Origin: Bacteroides sp. | GTDB taxonomy: Bacteria > Bacteroidota > Bacteroidia > Bacteroidales > Bacteroidaceae | Reading direction: 5' to 3' | Assembly: GCF_030151085.1 (NCBI RefSeq) | Contig: NZ_JASLER010000006.1 | Span: 1 to 64,000, forward strand | Length of the DNA: 64,000 nt | Shown: positions 26,460 through 35,961 of the stretch, in pieces | Layout: every line of letters begins with the position of its first letter | Position numbering within the stretch: position 1 is the stretch's first letter | Made by a program: the position numbers and the translations under genes | The notes under the pieces: model-generated | The model's database searches: none | The model's input: only the letters and a program-made list of their open reading frames with translations | Told to the model about the DNA's origin: nothing

Positions 26460-26505
26460 ATACAAATTCCCTCCTCTGTCATGTACATCAGGAGGGAATT
26501 TGTAT
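26460..26505 (+). terminator. Perfect 16-bp hairpin after receptor 2
   Basis: Arms 26460-26475 and 26490-26505 (ATACAAATTCCCTCCT and its exact reverse complement) enclose a 14-base loop. No T-run follows, so termination is likely but not certain. Confidence 0.6.
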
Positions 26506-26569
26506 AATGTCCTCATTAAAAAAAGCACTTCATTTTCTTAAAATAGTTTTCTTCTTACTAAAAAATAAA

Positions 26570-26577
26570 TATCTTTG
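26570..26577 (+). promoter_or_regulatory. -7 promoter element of the receptor 3-chelatase operon
   Basis: TATCTTTG matches TAnnTTTG and directly precedes the fifth cobalamin aptamer. Confidence 0.7.
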
Positions 26578-26579
26578 TC

Positions 26580-26825
26580 CCCGCTTAGGTGATGCAACAG
26601 ATGTTCAATTTGCTGCATAAAAGGGAATCCGGTGAAAAGCCGGAACAGTGCCCGCTACTGTATAGCTTATAGCTCACTTTGTTCAAGCAAAGGAAAGCCT
26701 AAAGAAAGCATTCACACATATTAAACCACTGTTCTGCAATTACGAAATTGCGTTTCGGAATTTAAGGACGGGAAGGTTAAGCTTTCTTTAGAAGCCAAGT
26801 CAGGAAACCTGCCTGAGTAATTACG
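26580..26825 (+). ncRNA. Cobalamin riboswitch upstream of the receptor 3-HmuSTUV-like operon
   Basis: Aptamer blocks in order: 'GCTTAGGTGAT', 'AAAAGGGAATCCGGTG', 'AAAAGCCGGAACAGTGCCCGC', 'TACTGTATAGC', 'AACCACTGTTC', 'GACGGGAAGGTTAAG' and 'AAGTCAGGAAACCTGCC'. It closely resembles the riboswitch before receptor 2, including its start and the downstream leader motif. It ends about 57 bases before the ATG at 26882. The gap 26433-26881 holds only the hairpin, promoter, this riboswitch and the leader motif. Confidence 0.94.
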
Positions 26826-26834
26826 TAATTAACG

Positions 26835-26849
26835 CTCTCCCGGGGTCAG
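26835..26849 (+). promoter_or_regulatory. Shared riboswitch-leader motif, copy 2
   Basis: CTCCCGGGGTCAGGA follows the aptamer, identical to the motif before receptor 2 and again within about 50 bases of the start codon. Identity over 15 bases in otherwise diverged leaders suggests functional constraint. Confidence 0.5.
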
Positions 26850-26881
26850 GAAGGCAAGTATTAATTCATATTTATCCATCA

Positions 26882-28951
26882 ATGAAAAGACAAAACTGGC
26901 TGTTCATCCTCGTGGGAGGATGTATGGCAATGAGTGCATCCGCTCAGGAGACGAAGACTAAAAAGAATGAGGATTTAAGTTTTGAACTTAATCCGGTAGT
27001 GGTAACAGGTACAGGTACACATCACAGACTGAAAGACACACCGACACCTGTAAGCGTAATTACTGCTAATGAAATCAAAAAAGCGGGTATTACAGATTTT
27101 CGTGAAGCTATGGCCATGTTGGAACCGTCGCTCTCCTTTCAAACCAATGCCATGGGTGACTACCTGATGATGAACGGACTCTCCAATAAGTATGTGCTTA
27201 TCCTTATTAACGGCAAGAAACTGACAGGTGATAGTGATAACAATATCGACTTGAACCGCATCGACATGAGTAATGTGAAACGTATCGAAATTCTGAAAGG
27301 TGCAGGCTCCGCTTTGTACGGTTCAGATGCTATTGGAGGTGTTATCAATATTATTACGAATCAACCTTATAATCTGATAACTGTAACTTCAAACACAAAA
27401 GTAGAAGAACGAGGGCAATTTAGTCAAACAGTAAATCTGGATATCACAACAAAGAAATTCGGTTCCTATACTTCTTATCAACGCCGCCAAGCAGAGGGGT
27501 GGTGTCTGACCCGTGAAGAAGGCGGAGAACCTCGTTATCAAAATGATGCTAACGCCTTCTATACAGACAACTATAGCCAGATGTTCAGATTTACTCCGAA
27601 TGAGAAATTCTCTGCATATGTAGAAGGTAATCTTTATGATCGTAAAGTAAAACGTCAACCTGAATATTCAACCTATAACCTCACGTATGATGCTTACAGT
27701 TTAGGTACAGGGTTTAAATATAATTTTAATAAAAAATCCTATCTTCAATTTGATTTACGTAATGATAATTATGATACCAATTGGTTGTATAATCAAGATG
27801 TAATGGATAAGAAAGGAGAAAATATCGTCAATTATGATGGAGAAGAAATACGCCAGAAACGTCAGCACTATTACAGCGGAAATCTGAAATCCTTATTTCG
27901 CTTCACTGAAAACACTCGTACCATTTTTGGTGTAGAATACATTCAGGAAACATTAGATCGCCCTTCGTTTAATGTTGATGAACGTGCTTATACATGGGCT
28001 GCTTATGCACAAGAAGAAATTACCTTATGGAAAAACTTACAAATACTTGCTGGTCTGCGCTATGTATATCATGAAACAGCCAAAAACAATATTACTCCCA
28101 AAGTTTCCTTAATGTACCGTCTGGGTGATTTCACTTTCCGCGGACAATATTCAGCAGGATTCCGTGCACCGGGATTGGATGAATTATACAAACATTCTTA
28201 TTCACAGAGAATGGCTAAAAGCGGTGGTACTTTAAGCTATGGTAATAAATATCTGAAAGCAGAAAAAAGTAATTATGGATCTATCAATGTAGAATTCAAC
28301 AAGAGCTGGTTGACTCTTGGAGTTACTGGATATATTAATGAAGTACGTGATATGATTGTTAATCGTACAGTTGCCATTACTGATTACTCGGAAGCAGAAC
28401 AAGAAATTTACATAGAAGATGCAACTTTTTTGTTTGGTAATAAAGTAAACCTTGCCAAAGTTGGACATTTTGTCAATAATGATAAGGCTTTGATTAAAGG
28501 CTTTGAAGTAAATTTGAATGCTAACATCGGTTATGGTTTTTCTTTAGGAGGCAATTACACTTTTGCAGATGCTAGAACTAAAGATATAGAACAAGGTTGG
28601 CGTCGTATTGAGCGTAGTGTACGCCATTCTGGTAACGTAAATGCTAATTACGCACATTCATGGAAAAATTACCGCTTAAATGTGAATTTGAATAGTCGTA
28701 TCCAAAGTAAACGGACTCATCTGGCATTAAGTAAAGGAGAATGGAATGACACTTCCGCTCCCGGATTTGCATTATGGAATATCAGCACCCGACATGCTTT
28801 TGATAGTTTCAAAAACTTTAGCATTGAACCAGGAGTAGGTATTAATAACATCTTTAATTATAGCGATCGTCGTCCTGATGCAGATCATCTGACTTCTCTC
28901 ACGCCCGGCCGTACTGTTTTTGTAAGCCTTTTACTTCGATTCAAACAATAA
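26882..28951 (+). CDS. BtuB-like TonB-dependent receptor 3
   Basis: The receptor (689 aa) has a signal peptide ending near 'SASAQ' (residue 21), 'NPVVVTGTGTHHRLKDTPTPVSVIT', a plug ending 'GAGSALYGSDAIGGVINIITNQP', and a barrel ending 'TSLTPGRTVFVSLLLRFKQ'. The N-terminal 180 residues are very like receptor 4 at 37010 ('ANEIKKAGITDFREAMAML' against 'ANEIKRAGITDFQQAMTMM'). The middle and end are visibly more AT-rich than its neighbours, suggesting a mosaic gene. It is the first gene of the riboswitch-controlled operon that continues with an exported CbiK 14 bases later. Confidence 0.9.
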   Translation: MKRQNWLFILVGGCMAMSASAQETKTKKNEDLSFELNPVVVTGTGTHHRLKDTPTPVSVITANEIKKAGITDFREAMAMLEPSLSFQTNAMGDYLMMNGLSNKYVLILINGKKLTGDSDNNIDLNRIDMSNVKRIEILKGAGSALYGSDAIGGVINIITNQPYNLITVTSNTKVEERGQFSQTVNLDITTKKFGSYTSYQRRQAEGWCLTREEGGEPRYQNDANAFYTDNYSQMFRFTPNEKFSAYVEGNLYDRKVKRQPEYSTYNLTYDAYSLGTGFKYNFNKKSYLQFDLRNDNYDTNWLYNQDVMDKKGENIVNYDGEEIRQKRQHYYSGNLKSLFRFTENTRTIFGVEYIQETLDRPSFNVDERAYTWAAYAQEEITLWKNLQILAGLRYVYHETAKNNITPKVSLMYRLGDFTFRGQYSAGFRAPGLDELYKHSYSQRMAKSGGTLSYGNKYLKAEKSNYGSINVEFNKSWLTLGVTGYINEVRDMIVNRTVAITDYSEAEQEIYIEDATFLFGNKVNLAKVGHFVNNDKALIKGFEVNLNANIGYGFSLGGNYTFADARTKDIEQGWRRIERSVRHSGNVNANYAHSWKNYRLNVNLNSRIQSKRTHLALSKGEWNDTSAPGFALWNISTRHAFDSFKNFSIEPGVGINNIFNYSDRRPDADHLTSLTPGRTVFVSLLLRFKQ

Positions 28952-28965
28952 TCAATTATATATAT

Positions 28966-29910
28966 ATGAGAATTATATCACTTTTTATCCTGTTAACCAT
29001 CTCCCTCCTCTGCCGCGCGCATGGGGGAGGTAACTACGAACACAGCGATATGCTCGCAAGTATGAAACCCGGCGACAAAGCCGCCCTTCTCATGGTACAC
29101 TTCGGTACTACGCACGATGACACCCGTGCCCTTACCATTGATGCAATCAATGCAAAGGCGCAGGCTGCTTTTCCTGAATTAAAATTCCAGGAAGCCTACA
29201 CATCCCGTATCATTATCCGTCGCCTCAAAGAACGTGGCATCGAGAAAATAACTCCACTGGATGCACTCCTGAAACTTCGTGGAGAAGGCTATACACACGT
29301 TATCGTACAAAGTACCAATATCATTGACGGTGTAGAAATGGAATCACTGCGTAAGGATGTAGAGAGTGTATTGCCTTTCTTCAAAGAAATTCGTGTAGGC
29401 ACTCCCCTGCTCTATTCCATAGAAGATGCCGAGAAGGTTGTTGACATATTGGGGAAACGTCTCAACACATCCACACAGGGAAAGAAAGCTGCCAAAGAAA
29501 ATATTGTCCTCGTAGGTCACGGAACTTACACGCCCAGTACCGCCATCTACAGCCAAATGGATTATATGCTGAAAGCAAACGGACTGACCAATTTCCATGT
29601 AGGTACCATCGAAGGTTATCCTACTTTCGAAACCATGCTTGCACAGTTAAAAGCCGCCAAAGCTAAACAGGTAACCCTTGTTCCCTTCATGTTCGTTGCC
29701 GGAGACCACGCTAAAAACGACATTGCCGGAGAATGGAAAGAAGCACTTGAGAAAGAAGGATATACCGTCAATGCACATCTCGAAGGATTGGGACAAGTTC
29801 CTGAAATACAGGAAATATTCATCAACCACATTCGTTTCGGACTGAAACACCGCATGCTGGACATCATGACGAAAAAAGCAGCCTACGCTGCCGGCAAAGA
29901 TGTAGAATAA
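28966..29910 (+). CDS. Exported CbiK-like chelatase 2
   Basis: This 314-residue protein has a Sec signal peptide (about 1-19) followed by a His- and Gly-containing start 'AHGGGNYEHSDM'. The chelatase core shows 'AALLMVHFGTTHDDTRALTIDAI', 'IVLVGHGTYTPST' with His185 and 'LVPFMFVAGDHAKNDIAGEWKE' with His248, matching the metal-site His of CbiK. It is closest to the third copy at 39098. As an exported protein it cannot be the normal cytosolic cobalt-insertion enzyme. With the CobN/HmuS homologue in the same operon, metal insertion into or removal from imported tetrapyrroles in the periplasm is a reasonable inference. Confidence 0.87.
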   Translation: MRIISLFILLTISLLCRAHGGGNYEHSDMLASMKPGDKAALLMVHFGTTHDDTRALTIDAINAKAQAAFPELKFQEAYTSRIIIRRLKERGIEKITPLDALLKLRGEGYTHVIVQSTNIIDGVEMESLRKDVESVLPFFKEIRVGTPLLYSIEDAEKVVDILGKRLNTSTQGKKAAKENIVLVGHGTYTPSTAIYSQMDYMLKANGLTNFHVGTIEGYPTFETMLAQLKAAKAKQVTLVPFMFVAGDHAKNDIAGEWKEALEKEGYTVNAHLEGLGQVPEIQEIFINHIRFGLKHRMLDIMTKKAAYAAGKDVE

Positions 29911-29920
29911 AAGGGAAACG

Positions 29921-31447
29921 ATGAATGTTATTACCCAATTAATATACTCTATTCATAGGATACTGGGCACTCTGCTCTGTATCCTATTTCTCATGTGGTT
30001 CCTCTCCGCTTTCGTGATGATGTACCACCGTTTTCCCCGTGTCAACGCGAAAGAAAAACTACAAAAGCAAGAAATACTCTCCACATCGGGTGATTCACTG
30101 CCGGACATTGCTTCCGTCATAGCCCGCCTTCCCCACAAAGAAAAAGTCAGAAATCTGACCCTCGACCGCAATTTAGGACAAACGGTTTTCCATATCCGTA
30201 CAAACAAAGGGGAATATAATCTTCCTCTGAGTCCAGCCGACTCAATGCCACAGATGGATAATGAACATATCCGGCAGATAGCTGCCTTGTGGTGTTCTGC
30301 TCCCATAGCCCGCATGGATACGATACATTCCTTAGACCAATGGATTCCATTCGGCGAATTAAAAAAAGAAATGCCCATCTACAAGATACATTTCGCCGAT
30401 GATGCCCAAACCCAACTTTACCTAAGCTCACGAAACGGCGAAGCCTTACAATTCTCCAACCGGAACGAACGTTTTTGGGCATGGATGGGCGCCATTCCCC
30501 ACTGGGTCTATTTCACTTGGTTGCGACAAGACACTGCACTATGGAATAAAACAGTCATCTGGTTATCCGGCCTAAGTTGTATTATGGTCATTGCAGGTAT
30601 CTGGGTAACTATAGATATATGGTGCAAGACACGCCGCAACCGTCACCACCGTTTTTCACCCTATCGCAAAAAATGGTATCACTGGCACTACATGACCGGA
30701 ATATTCTTCGGGATATTTGTACTGACCTTTACCTTCAGCGGCATGATGTCCTTAGCGGATATTCCCGAATGGATTCATAAACCAGCCTTGAAGAACAACC
30801 CTGCACGTACACTACACGCCCATGCTCCCCAACCGGACCAATATACATTGGATTATCGCAGTATCATAGCAGCCTATCCCCAAGCCTTACAGATAGAATG
30901 GAGCAATTTCCGTGAACATCCCTACTATACCGTTAAAGACGGAAAAACAGAATTTTACATAGATGCAGCCGATAGCCTGTCCCACCCTTTACAACTCTCC
31001 GAAGACGAAATCCGTAGAGGCATCGAAAGTATATACGCCTCTGATAGTGTATCTGCTCATCACTCCATGACGATTCGGATGTCACAGCTCAACCACTTTG
31101 AAACATACTATCGTGACATGAGCAGCATGTACCGCGGACGTCCCCAACTCCCCGTCTGGAAAGTAACTGTAGAAGATGCTGACCGGAGCGTCTATTATAT
31201 CCATCCGGAAACGGGTATTATCCGCCATGTCGATATTTCCTCCCGATGGAAGTACTGGTCATACACGGCCTTGCACCGTATGCGTCTGCCCGGACTGAAC
31301 TCCAACGCCACCCTGCGCAAAACCATCCTTTGGGCATTGCTGCTCGGCGGAACCGTTGTTTCTGTTACCGGCCTTGCGTTAAGCATCAATTATCTGCGGA
31401 GAATATGCCGCAGGATACGAAAATCAGAAAGATATATAAGAAGATGA
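29921..31447 (+). CDS. PepSY-associated transmembrane protein
   Basis: This 508-residue membrane protein has an N-terminal helix 'RILGTLLCILFLMWFLSAFVMMYHRFP' typical of the PepSY-associated family. Further helices follow near residues 205-225 ('IWLSGLSCIMVIAGIWVTIDIW'), 255-280 ('WHYMTGIFFGIFVLTFTFSGMMSL') and near the C-terminus ('TILWALLLGGTVVSVTGLALSI'), with periplasmic PepSY segments between. His residues beside the helices suggest a heme-binding electron carrier, as in related iron-reductase-like proteins. It lies 10 bases after CbiK 2 and overlaps the CobN-like gene by 4 bases (ATGA). A reductant supply for the chelatase is a guess. Confidence 0.82.
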   Translation: MNVITQLIYSIHRILGTLLCILFLMWFLSAFVMMYHRFPRVNAKEKLQKQEILSTSGDSLPDIASVIARLPHKEKVRNLTLDRNLGQTVFHIRTNKGEYNLPLSPADSMPQMDNEHIRQIAALWCSAPIARMDTIHSLDQWIPFGELKKEMPIYKIHFADDAQTQLYLSSRNGEALQFSNRNERFWAWMGAIPHWVYFTWLRQDTALWNKTVIWLSGLSCIMVIAGIWVTIDIWCKTRRNRHHRFSPYRKKWYHWHYMTGIFFGIFVLTFTFSGMMSLADIPEWIHKPALKNNPARTLHAHAPQPDQYTLDYRSIIAAYPQALQIEWSNFREHPYYTVKDGKTEFYIDAADSLSHPLQLSEDEIRRGIESIYASDSVSAHHSMTIRMSQLNHFETYYRDMSSMYRGRPQLPVWKVTVEDADRSVYYIHPETGIIRHVDISSRWKYWSYTALHRMRLPGLNSNATLRKTILWALLLGGTVVSVTGLALSINYLRRICRRIRKSERYIRR

Positions 31448-34400
31448 ACAAAAGAAGATTAGGACTACTCCTGGGTAGTGCAGTCTTAGTGATTGCCGCC
31501 TATTTTGCCACCTATCGGTATTGGTTGGCGCCCACCCGTATCCTCATTGTCAATCCGTTGCCGGCACAAGCGGCAGACATTGCCTTAAACAATGATAGCA
31601 AACATATCGAAGTGACGTGCATCAAGATGGAAGAAGTGAAAGACTTGTCCGGCTACGATGCCATTATGATGTACGGCAGAGGATTGTTTCTCGACGAGAC
31701 ACAGATTGCCGAGATGGAACGGGTAGCTGCCCAAGGTGTACCTATCTTCACGAATGCCTTACGAAACTTTAACTTCATCGCCAACTATAACATCACGCCC
31801 GAACAGCAGGCTACTTTGCAGACATACTTCCAGAATGCCTGCAAGAAAAACTACCGGAATGCTTTGCGCTATCTGCGTCATTTGTCTACCCCACTACGCC
31901 GGGGTGACCAAGAATTTGAAGTCCCTGTAGAGTTACCCAACAATCTGTACTACCATCAGGAATACGGCCAATACTTCAACACCCATGAAGAACTGACCGC
32001 CTATCTCAAACAGAAACACCTTTACCACGAGAATGCCCGCACTCTCGCCTTTATCTCCGGTATCAGTTTTCCGATGGAAGGAAACCGTGCACATGTGGAC
32101 ACGCTTATTTCACGACTGACACAGGCCGGATTCAATGTCTATCCCATCACAGGAAGCGGTAAAGGACGGGAAGACATGATACATTCGTTGCATCCCGATG
32201 CCATGGTTTATCTCCCTATGGGACGTCTGGGCAATGATTCCCTGATTCAATGGCTGCATGATGAAAACATTCCCCTCTTCATGCCCTTCCCATTGGTGCA
32301 GCCTCGTGAAGAGTGGCTGGACGTTACCAAGCCCGTTAGCGGAGGAACACTTACGGCACGTGTCGTCGTACCCGAGATAGATGGCGGCATGGCCCCACTC
32401 TGCATTGCCACCCAGAATGAAAACAAGGAAGGTTACTTCCTGCATACTCCCGAACCTGAACGGATAGATGCCTTTATCGACCATATCACCCGCTACATGG
32501 CACTCCGCAACCAGGCCAACAAAGACAAGCATATCGCAATCTGCTACTTTAAGACTCCCGGTAAAGATGCTTTATTGGCAAGCGGTATGGAAGTCATCCC
32601 CTCTCTCTACAACTTTTTGAAGCGCCTGCGCAACGAAGGCTATAACGTGAGCGGACTTCCTGCCACCGTAGAAGAATTTGGAAAACAGATACACCGCGAT
32701 GGTGCAGTGATGGGCTCATATGCCAAAGGTGCACAGGAGCAATTCCTAAAGACTGCACATCCCGTATGGCTGACCACCCGGCAATACGAACAATGGGCGC
32801 ACGAGATTATTCTTCCCGAAAAACACAAGGAGGTGACAGACCGCTACGGAGATGCTCCCGGCAATCTGTTGGCAACCAAAGATAGCATAGCCATAGCCTG
32901 CCTGCAATTCGGCAACATACTGTTATTCCCCCAACCTCGCCCCGCATTGGGAGACGATGATTTCAAGCTGGTACATGGCATGCCCGTAGCACCACCGCAC
33001 AGTTACCTCGCCCCCTATCTATATATGCAGAAAGGATTTAAGGCTGATGCACTTATCCATTTCGGTACCCACGGAAACCTGGAATATACTCCCGGTAAGA
33101 ATGTGGGTCAGTCACGGGCTGACTGGTCGGACGCACTGGTAGGCAATCTTCCGCATTTCTATTACTACACTACCGGAAATGTGGGTGAAGGCATCATCGC
33201 CAAGCGCCGTACCCATGCCGTGCTTGTCACCCACCTTACACCGCCATACGTAGAAAGCGGTATGCGCCAAAGATATACTTCCCTGCTTGAAGACATTCAT
33301 AAAATACTGGATGAAGGAACAGAAGGCCACCGCATGCTGGGTATGCGCATCAAGAAAGAAGCCGTACGCCTGGGACTGCACCGTGACCTCGGTCTGGATT
33401 CCATTCCCGACAATCCTTATACTGCGGAAGAGTTGGAACAACTGGATGCCTTCACAGAAGAAATAGCCAACGAAAAAATGATCGGAGCCTACTATACTAT
33501 GGGTGAACCCTATTCCAACCGTGACCTCCTGACCACCACACTCGCCGTTGCCGCCGACCCCTTGGCCTACGAGACCGCCAAGCGTGATCGTGACAAAGGA
33601 AAAATAACCACGGAGCAGTTACAGGACTTCACCTATATAACCCATCATTATCTTCCGTCGGCCAAGAAGCGGCTGACTGCCTTGTTGCAGAATCCTCCGA
33701 AAGATACAGCCGGCATTGCCGCCGAGCTTCGTCCCGCACTGCTTTACCGCCGGCAACTGGCAGCTTCTACCGCCAATGAGTTCAATGCTATGGTACGTGC
33801 CCTGAACGGTGGAACCGTATATCCTGCCCCCGGCGGCGACCCTGTACTGAACCCGAATGTCCTTCCCACCGGGCGGAATATGTACAGCGTCAATGCCGAA
33901 ACCACCCCAAACTCCCGCGCTTGGGAAGATGGAAAGCGCCTTGCCGAAACCACCTTGAAACAATATCTCTCCAAACACGGAGAGTACCCCCGCAAAGTAA
34001 GTTACACTTTCTGGGCGGGTGAGTTTATCACTACCGAAGGCGCTACTCTGGCACAAGTGTTCTGGATGCTCGGTGTAGAACCTGTACGCGATGGGCAAGA
34101 CCGTGTAGTCGATTTGAAGTTAGTCTCCGGCAAAGAACTGGGTCGTCCCCGCATCAACGTGGTGGTGCAAGTCTCCGGGCAACTCCGTGATATTGCAGGT
34201 TCCCGGCTCAAACTACTGACCGATGCCGTACGTCTGGCATCGGAAGCCAAAGACGATGCCTATCCTAACTATGTTTCCTCGGGCACGCTGTTGCAGGAAA
34301 AGCTATTGGTGGAAAAAGGTACTTCGCCCAAACGTGCCCGCGAAATGTCCGTCATGCGCATATTCGGTCCGGTAAACAGCGGTTACAGTACAGGTATCAT

Positions 34401-35355
34401 GGGCTATACCGAAAGTAGCGGTTCATGGGATGATGAGAAGGAAATAGCCCAAGGTTATCTCAATAATATGGGTGCTGCATACGGAGACGAAGAGAATTGG
34501 GGAAGTTACCAGAAAGATTTGTTCGCCTCCGCCCTCTCAGAAACGGATGTTGTGATTCAGCCCCGGCAAAGCAACACATGGGGCCCCATCTCATTGGACC
34601 ATGTCTACGAGTTTACCGGCGGCATGTCTCTCACCGTCAAGACCCTGACGGGCAAAGAGCCGGATGCTTATATGGCAGACTATCGCAACCGTACCAACCG
34701 CCGCATGCAAGATGCCAAAGAAGCCATTGCCGTAGAAACACGAGCCACCATTCTGAACCCTACCTTCATACAAGAACGCATGAAAGGGGGTGCAGGCACG
34801 GCACAGATGTTCGGCGAAATCTTCCGTAACATCTTTGGATGGCATGTCATGCGCCCCTCGGCTATGGATAAAGAACTTTTCAATGACTTATATAAAATGT
34901 ATATCCTGGATGAAAACCAACTGGGCATACATGACTATTTCCGTGAAGTTAATCCGGCTTCCTTCCAGGCCATGACTGCCGTGATGCTGGAAAGTGCACG
35001 CAAAGGTTATTGGAAAGCATCGGAAGAACAACTGAAAACAACAGCCGCCCTGCACGCGCAAATCACTCGTGAGAAAGGCGCCGCCTGCACCGAGTTTGTA
35101 TGTGGTAATGCCAAACTACAAAACTTTGTTGCCGAACAGCTGGACAACAACACCCGGCAAACTTACAGCCAGGACATGAAAGCTATACACGAAACGTCTG
35201 CCGATAACGGGAAAGATGTGGTACTGAAAGAACAAAAGCTCACTCCCGAACAGGAAACTCATAAAAACACAATGAACGGACTTGTGATAGGCATGGTAGT
35301 TATGGTGGCTTTTATCGGATTAGTTGTACTACTCAAGAAGAGAAAGAAGCAATAG
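31444..35355 (+). CDS. hmuS: Membrane-anchored CobN/HmuS-family chelatase
   Basis: The protein (1303 aa from the ATG at 31444, which overlaps the previous stop as ATGA) is a CobN/BchH-family large chelatase subunit. It has an N-terminal membrane helix (residues about 6-24) and a C-terminal one ('GLVIGMVVMVAFIGLVVLLKKRKKQ'), placing the catalytic body outside the cytoplasm. The family core is clear: 'LIHFGTHGNLEYTPGKNVGQSRADWSDALVGNLPHFYYY' (His543), 'GEGIIAKRRTHAVLVTHLTPP', and 'MRIFGPVNSGYSTGIMGYTESSGSWDDEKEIAQGYL'. Size, anchors and the following genes match HmuS of heme-utilisation operons, reported to remove iron from heme. No CobS/CobT or ChlI/ChlD ATPases are present. Here it is under a cobalamin riboswitch, so the metal and ring may differ. 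Confidence 0.88.
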   Translation: MNKRRLGLLLGSAVLVIAAYFATYRYWLAPTRILIVNPLPAQAADIALNNDSKHIEVTCIKMEEVKDLSGYDAIMMYGRGLFLDETQIAEMERVAAQGVPIFTNALRNFNFIANYNITPEQQATLQTYFQNACKKNYRNALRYLRHLSTPLRRGDQEFEVPVELPNNLYYHQEYGQYFNTHEELTAYLKQKHLYHENARTLAFISGISFPMEGNRAHVDTLISRLTQAGFNVYPITGSGKGREDMIHSLHPDAMVYLPMGRLGNDSLIQWLHDENIPLFMPFPLVQPREEWLDVTKPVSGGTLTARVVVPEIDGGMAPLCIATQNENKEGYFLHTPEPERIDAFIDHITRYMALRNQANKDKHIAICYFKTPGKDALLASGMEVIPSLYNFLKRLRNEGYNVSGLPATVEEFGKQIHRDGAVMGSYAKGAQEQFLKTAHPVWLTTRQYEQWAHEIILPEKHKEVTDRYGDAPGNLLATKDSIAIACLQFGNILLFPQPRPALGDDDFKLVHGMPVAPPHSYLAPYLYMQKGFKADALIHFGTHGNLEYTPGKNVGQSRADWSDALVGNLPHFYYYTTGNVGEGIIAKRRTHAVLVTHLTPPYVESGMRQRYTSLLEDIHKILDEGTEGHRMLGMRIKKEAVRLGLHRDLGLDSIPDNPYTAEELEQLDAFTEEIANEKMIGAYYTMGEPYSNRDLLTTTLAVAADPLAYETAKRDRDKGKITTEQLQDFTYITHHYLPSAKKRLTALLQNPPKDTAGIAAELRPALLYRRQLAASTANEFNAMVRALNGGTVYPAPGGDPVLNPNVLPTGRNMYSVNAETTPNSRAWEDGKRLAETTLKQYLSKHGEYPRKVSYTFWAGEFITTEGATLAQVFWMLGVEPVRDGQDRVVDLKLVSGKELGRPRINVVVQVSGQLRDIAGSRLKLLTDAVRLASEAKDDAYPNYVSSGTLLQEKLLVEKGTSPKRAREMSVMRIFGPVNSGYSTGIMGYTESSGSWDDEKEIAQGYLNNMGAAYGDEENWGSYQKDLFASALSETDVVIQPRQSNTWGPISLDHVYEFTGGMSLTVKTLTGKEPDAYMADYRNRTNRRMQDAKEAIAVETRATILNPTFIQERMKGGAGTAQMFGEIFRNIFGWHVMRPSAMDKELFNDLYKMYILDENQLGIHDYFREVNPASFQAMTAVMLESARKGYWKASEEQLKTTAALHAQITREKGAACTEFVCGNAKLQNFVAEQLDNNTRQTYSQDMKAIHETSADNGKDVVLKEQKLTPEQETHKNTMNGLVIGMVVMVAFIGLVVLLKKRKKQ

Positions 35356-35356
35356 T

Positions 35357-35914
35357 ATGGAATACGTTATACATCTCTTAGCTATTTTCATTGCCATCAG
35401 CTTTCTGCTTAAAACAGGCTTTTATCCCCGTTGGGGGATATTGGCTGTGGCTATATGCTGTGCGTTGTTCACAGGGTTAATCACTCCGTGGATGACTGAA
35501 CAATCGAAAACAGAGATGGCGCTATTCTTTGCTTCACGTTCCAAAATGCTGAATCTCTCAGTATGTGTTACGTTGGAAGCAGCCGTGATGATTGCTTTCT
35601 GCTTTGACTGCTTTGCAGCAGCAAGGGTTCGCAATACTGTCTTTAAACAAGCGGTCACCTTTCTGTTAAAGCTATATCCGGGGGTGTTGATAGGCGGAGT
35701 GATATGCTATGCGTTGGCATTGCTGCTTTTCTCGTTTCCCGGCATAGATTTCGGTAGTCTTTCCTGGATAGCGGCTATCGCTACATTTCTGCTTGTTTAT
35801 GGAGGTTGTCGGCTATTACATACGATAATAGGTGACGAACCCGTGCGACTGGAGGTCTTATTTATCGTAAACATCTTCATTGTCATTCTGAGTATTATCA
35901 CTACCGGATATTAA
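35357..35914 (+). CDS. hmuT: Integral membrane protein, HmuT-like
   Basis: The product has 185 residues from the ATG at 35357, one base after the CobN-like stop, with about five hydrophobic helices and few long loops. It shows 'FGSLSWIAAIATFLLVYGGCRLLHTIIGDEPVRLEVLFIVNIFIVILSIITTGY' at its C-terminal end. I recognise it mainly by position: heme operons of Bacteroidetes have a small membrane protein between HmuS and the ExbB-like protein. No catalytic motif is visible. Confidence 0.65.
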   Translation: MEYVIHLLAIFIAISFLLKTGFYPRWGILAVAICCALFTGLITPWMTEQSKTEMALFFASRSKMLNLSVCVTLEAAVMIAFCFDCFAAARVRNTVFKQAVTFLLKLYPGVLIGGVICYALALLLFSFPGIDFGSLSWIAAIATFLLVYGGCRLLHTIIGDEPVRLEVLFIVNIFIVILSIITTGY

Positions 35915-35961
35915 CAAGCACATTCATCATTAGTAAATCAAATAATCATTCAATATCTATC

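Noticed and set aside
31246..31443. Upstream extension of the CobN-like protein
   Set aside because: It overlaps the PepSY gene in another frame. The ATG at 31444 overlaps the PepSY stop as ATGA and starts with a good membrane helix.
33619..34098. Minus-strand open frame of 159 codons inside the CobN-like gene
   Set aside because: Antisense shadow of a highly conserved chelatase region.
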